Below are positions 5,865 through 7,289 of a DNA stretch of 7,289 nucleotides, one piece after another. Position numbers and translations under genes: made by a program. Source of the DNA: Pseudomonadota bacterium (GTDB lineage Bacteria > Pseudomonadota > Alphaproteobacteria > Rhizobiales > Beijerinckiaceae); contig JAGTAM010000328.1 in NCBI GenBank assembly GCA_023422485.1, positions 1-7,289 on the forward strand. The letters run 5' to 3'. Position 1 is the first letter of the stretch; each line of letters begins with the position of its first letter. Below the pieces are notes generated by a model, which was given only the letters and a program-made list of their open reading frames with translations, did not search any database and had not been told where the DNA came from.

Positions 5865-6512
5865 TCACGGCGGGGCGCCGCCCGAGGCGGGCAGGCGCGA
5901 CAGGCTCTCGGCGTCGAGGACGACGCCCTCGATCACTGCGTCCTCGGCCAGATGCAGGACGAAGCCGGCGGCGCTCATCGTCCAGGCACGGGCATCCAGC
6001 ATCTCGGCAATCTTGTCGGCCACCATCTCGAAGGACAGGGTCTTGCCGGGGATCCGGCGCTGGTGGCGCAGCACGTGCCAGCCGAAGCGGGACCGGACCG
6101 GGACGCGTCCCGTGGTGCCCTCCGTCAGAGCCTCCAGCGCCGCCTGGATCTCCGGCACCAGTTCCCCCCGGCGCAACTGGCCGAGCGATCCGTCCTGGCG
6201 CGACGTCGGACAGGCGGAGAAGCCGCGCGCCGCCTCGGCGAAGTCGCCGGGATCGTCGCCGAGTTCGGCCGCCAGCGCACGCGCCTCCCGCTCCGCCTGC
6301 TGCCAGCCCGCCGCGTCGTCGGAGGCCGGCTCGAACAGGATGTGGGACGCCTCGAACAGGTCCGGCATGCGGAAGCGGTGGAGGTTTGCCTCGTAATAGC
6401 GCCGGCACTCCGCCGCGCCCGCCCGCTGCGGCTCGGGCGCGAGATCGAGGGCAGCGCGGATCAGCGCTTCCTCGGCCAGTTCCCACCGCCCGGCCTCGTC
6501 CCGTTCCGGGCG
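5865..6512 (-). CDS. Parvulin-type peptidyl-prolyl cis-trans isomerase, N-terminally truncated
   Basis: The last 215 residues of a PpiC/rotamase-family folding helper, which catalyses proline cis-trans isomerisation. Visible order, counted from the first residue after the break: a helical segment with ECRRYYEANLHRFR (35-48), then the parvulin core starting EASHILF (54-60, with the His of the active-site fold), FAEAARGFSACPTSRQDGSL (81-100), GQLRRGELVPE (101-111), and FGWHVLRHQRRIPG (143-156) in place of the usual G-[YW]-H. A short C-terminal domain follows. Similar isomerases sit at the end of nitrate reductase (narGHJI) operons in several alphaproteobacteria; no nar gene is visible here to confirm that. 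The N-terminal region is missing. Beyond about 6512 the frame stays open but reads antisense through pheS and is meaningless. Whether the real gene is broken or the contig is misjoined is discussed under the junction. Confidence 0.82.
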   Translation of the reverse strand, partial: RPERDEAGRWELAEEALIRAALDLAPEPQRAGAAECRRYYEANLHRFRMPDLFEASHILFEPASDDAAGWQQAEREARALAAELGDDPGDFAEAARGFSACPTSRQDGSLGQLRRGELVPEIQAALEALTEGTTGRVPVRSRFGWHVLRHQRRIPGKTLSFEMVADKIAEMLDARAWTMSAAGFVLHLAEDAVIEGVVLDAESLSRLPASGGAPP

Positions 6513-6523
6513 GGACGCGAAGA
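6507..6523. other. Breakpoint joining two unrelated gene fragments
   Basis: Left of this point the minus strand encodes the interior of a parvulin isomerase. Right of it the plus strand encodes PheS from the equivalent of about residue 60 of the E. coli protein. Neither gene has its beginning. Codon style also changes: AGA, CGA, TTG, GAA, CAA and GCA appear freely on the right and are scarce on the left. No insertion sequence, inverted terminal repeat, tRNA or target duplication is visible at the join. The exact base cannot be fixed because both frames remain open through it. Confidence 0.8.
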
Positions 6524-7289
6524 TCAACGAAGCGAAGGATCGATTGATCGCCGCGATCGATGAGAAGCGTGCGGCGCTCGAAGCGCAAGCACTCGCGCAG
6601 CAACTCGCGAGCGAATCCGTCGACGTCACGCTGCCTGGCAGAGGCCAGCCGATCGGCGGGCTCCATCCTGTCACGCGTGTGCGGCGGAGAATCGAACAGA
6701 TTCTCAGAAGCGCTGGATTCCAGATCGCCGACGGTCCCGAGATCGAAGACGATTGGCACAACTTCGAAGCGCTCAATATTCCCGCGAACCATCCTGCGCG
6801 GGCGATGCACGATACGTTCTATTTCCCGGACGGACGACTGCTTCGTACGCACACCTCGCCCGTGCAGGTACGCGTCATGGAGCACCAGAAGCCACCCGTG
6901 CGCATCATCGTTCCAGGGCGCGTTTATCGCTGCGACTCCGACATGACGCACACGCCGATGTTCCATCAGGTCGAAGGCCTGCTCGTGGATGAAGGCATCT
7001 CGTTCGCGAATCTGAAAGCCATCCTGCACAGTTTCATGAAGGCGCTGTTCGAGAAGGACGTGAAGATGCGCTTGCGCCCGTCTTACTTCCCGTTCACCGA
7101 GCCTTCGGCCGAAGTCGACATCTCTTGCGTTTCGTGCGGCGGCTCCGGATGTCGCGTGTGCAAGAACACCGGTTGGGTGGAAGTCGCCGGCTGCGGCGTC
7201 GTGCACCCGAAAGTCTTGCGCGCGGTCAACATCGATACCGAGCGCTATACCGGCTATGCATTCGGCATGGGCATCGATCGACTCACGAT
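6514..7289 (+). CDS. pheS: Phenylalanyl-tRNA synthetase alpha subunit, truncated at both ends
   Basis: PheS pairs with PheT in an alpha2-beta2 enzyme that charges tRNA-Phe with phenylalanine. From INEAKDRLIAAIDEKRAALE (starting 6523) the frame is open to the window end, about 255 codons. It covers the end of the N-terminal coiled coil and most of the class II catalytic domain: VDVTLPGR, GGLHPVTR, GPEIEDDWHNFEALNIP (motif 1 area), RTHTSPVQVR, GRVYRCDSDMTHTPMFHQVE (motif 2 area), RPSYFPFTEPSAEVD, and GYAFGMGIDRL (motif 3 area, with the Ala of the Phe pocket retained). The first ~59 residues, including the tRNA-binding coiled-coil start, are absent and no start codon or ribosome binding site precedes the homology. 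An insert with four cysteines lies at 7126-7161. The C-terminus and any pheT lie beyond the window. Identity is secure; origin from a different genome than the left side is likely. Confidence 0.95.

Noticed and set aside
6500..6530. Insertion sequence or integration site at the breakpoint
   Set aside because: No terminal inverted repeat, target duplication, tRNA end or transposase fragment can be seen on either side.
6513..6776. N-terminal extension of the isomerase frame up to an ATG at 6776
   Set aside because: The extension is antisense to conserved pheS codons and has no isomerase-like sequence, so it is accidental read-through of the breakpoint.
5794..7206. Minus-strand open frame of 470 codons spanning the isomerase and pheS regions
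   Set aside because: It runs in the wrong frame for the isomerase and antisense to pheS. It bridges the breakpoint only because stops are rare in GC-rich DNA.

Overview
Most of this window (about 1 to 6510) looks like the chromosome of a very GC-rich alphaproteobacterium, possibly Methylobacterium-like. Third codon positions are almost all G or C, gene spacing is tight, and the protein families fit. The genus is an inference from style, not a search result.

Layout: (1) Positions 1-1777, minus strand: a two-gene unit made of an acyl-CoA-dehydrogenase-fold flavoprotein (641-1777) and an SsuD-like flavin-dependent monooxygenase (625 down to 1, cut by the window edge). (2) Positions 1778-2332: a gene-free divergent control region of about 555 bp. 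It holds three perfect inverted repeats, two weak promoter candidates and a 15-bp tandem repeat beside the flavoprotein start. (3) Positions 2333-5209, plus strand: a compact ABC importer of the nitrate/sulfonate/taurine class, with a Tat-exported binding protein, a permease with an N-terminal membrane extension, and an ATPase overlapping the permease by 7 nt. (4) Positions 5210-5518: degenerate sequence containing what looks like the last ~47 codons of an L-serine ammonia-lyase gene (sdaA). (5) Positions 5519-5722, minus: a 67-residue single-pass membrane protein. (6) Positions 5865 to about 6512, minus: a parvulin-type peptidyl-prolyl isomerase lacking its N-terminus. (7) About 6514-7289, plus: pheS (phenylalanyl-tRNA synthetase alpha chain), lacking its N-terminus and cut by the window end.

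The working model for regions 1-3 is an uptake-and-desulfurisation cassette. The importer would bring in an organosulfur compound, and the two flavoenzymes would oxidise it using reduced flavin from a reductase not seen here. The ligand is unknown. The flavoprotein lacks the usual catalytic Glu of acyl-CoA dehydrogenases, which favours a DszC/SfnB-like oxygenase role.

The most striking point is the join at about 6507-6523. Two unrelated genes on opposite strands are both broken there, and codon usage changes sharply. The pheS piece also carries a four-cysteine insert that I do not associate with alphaproteobacterial PheS. The simplest reading is a chimeric contig or misassembly; a real rearrangement or foreign insertion is possible but less likely. 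I saw no CRISPR array, tRNA, rRNA or insertion sequence.
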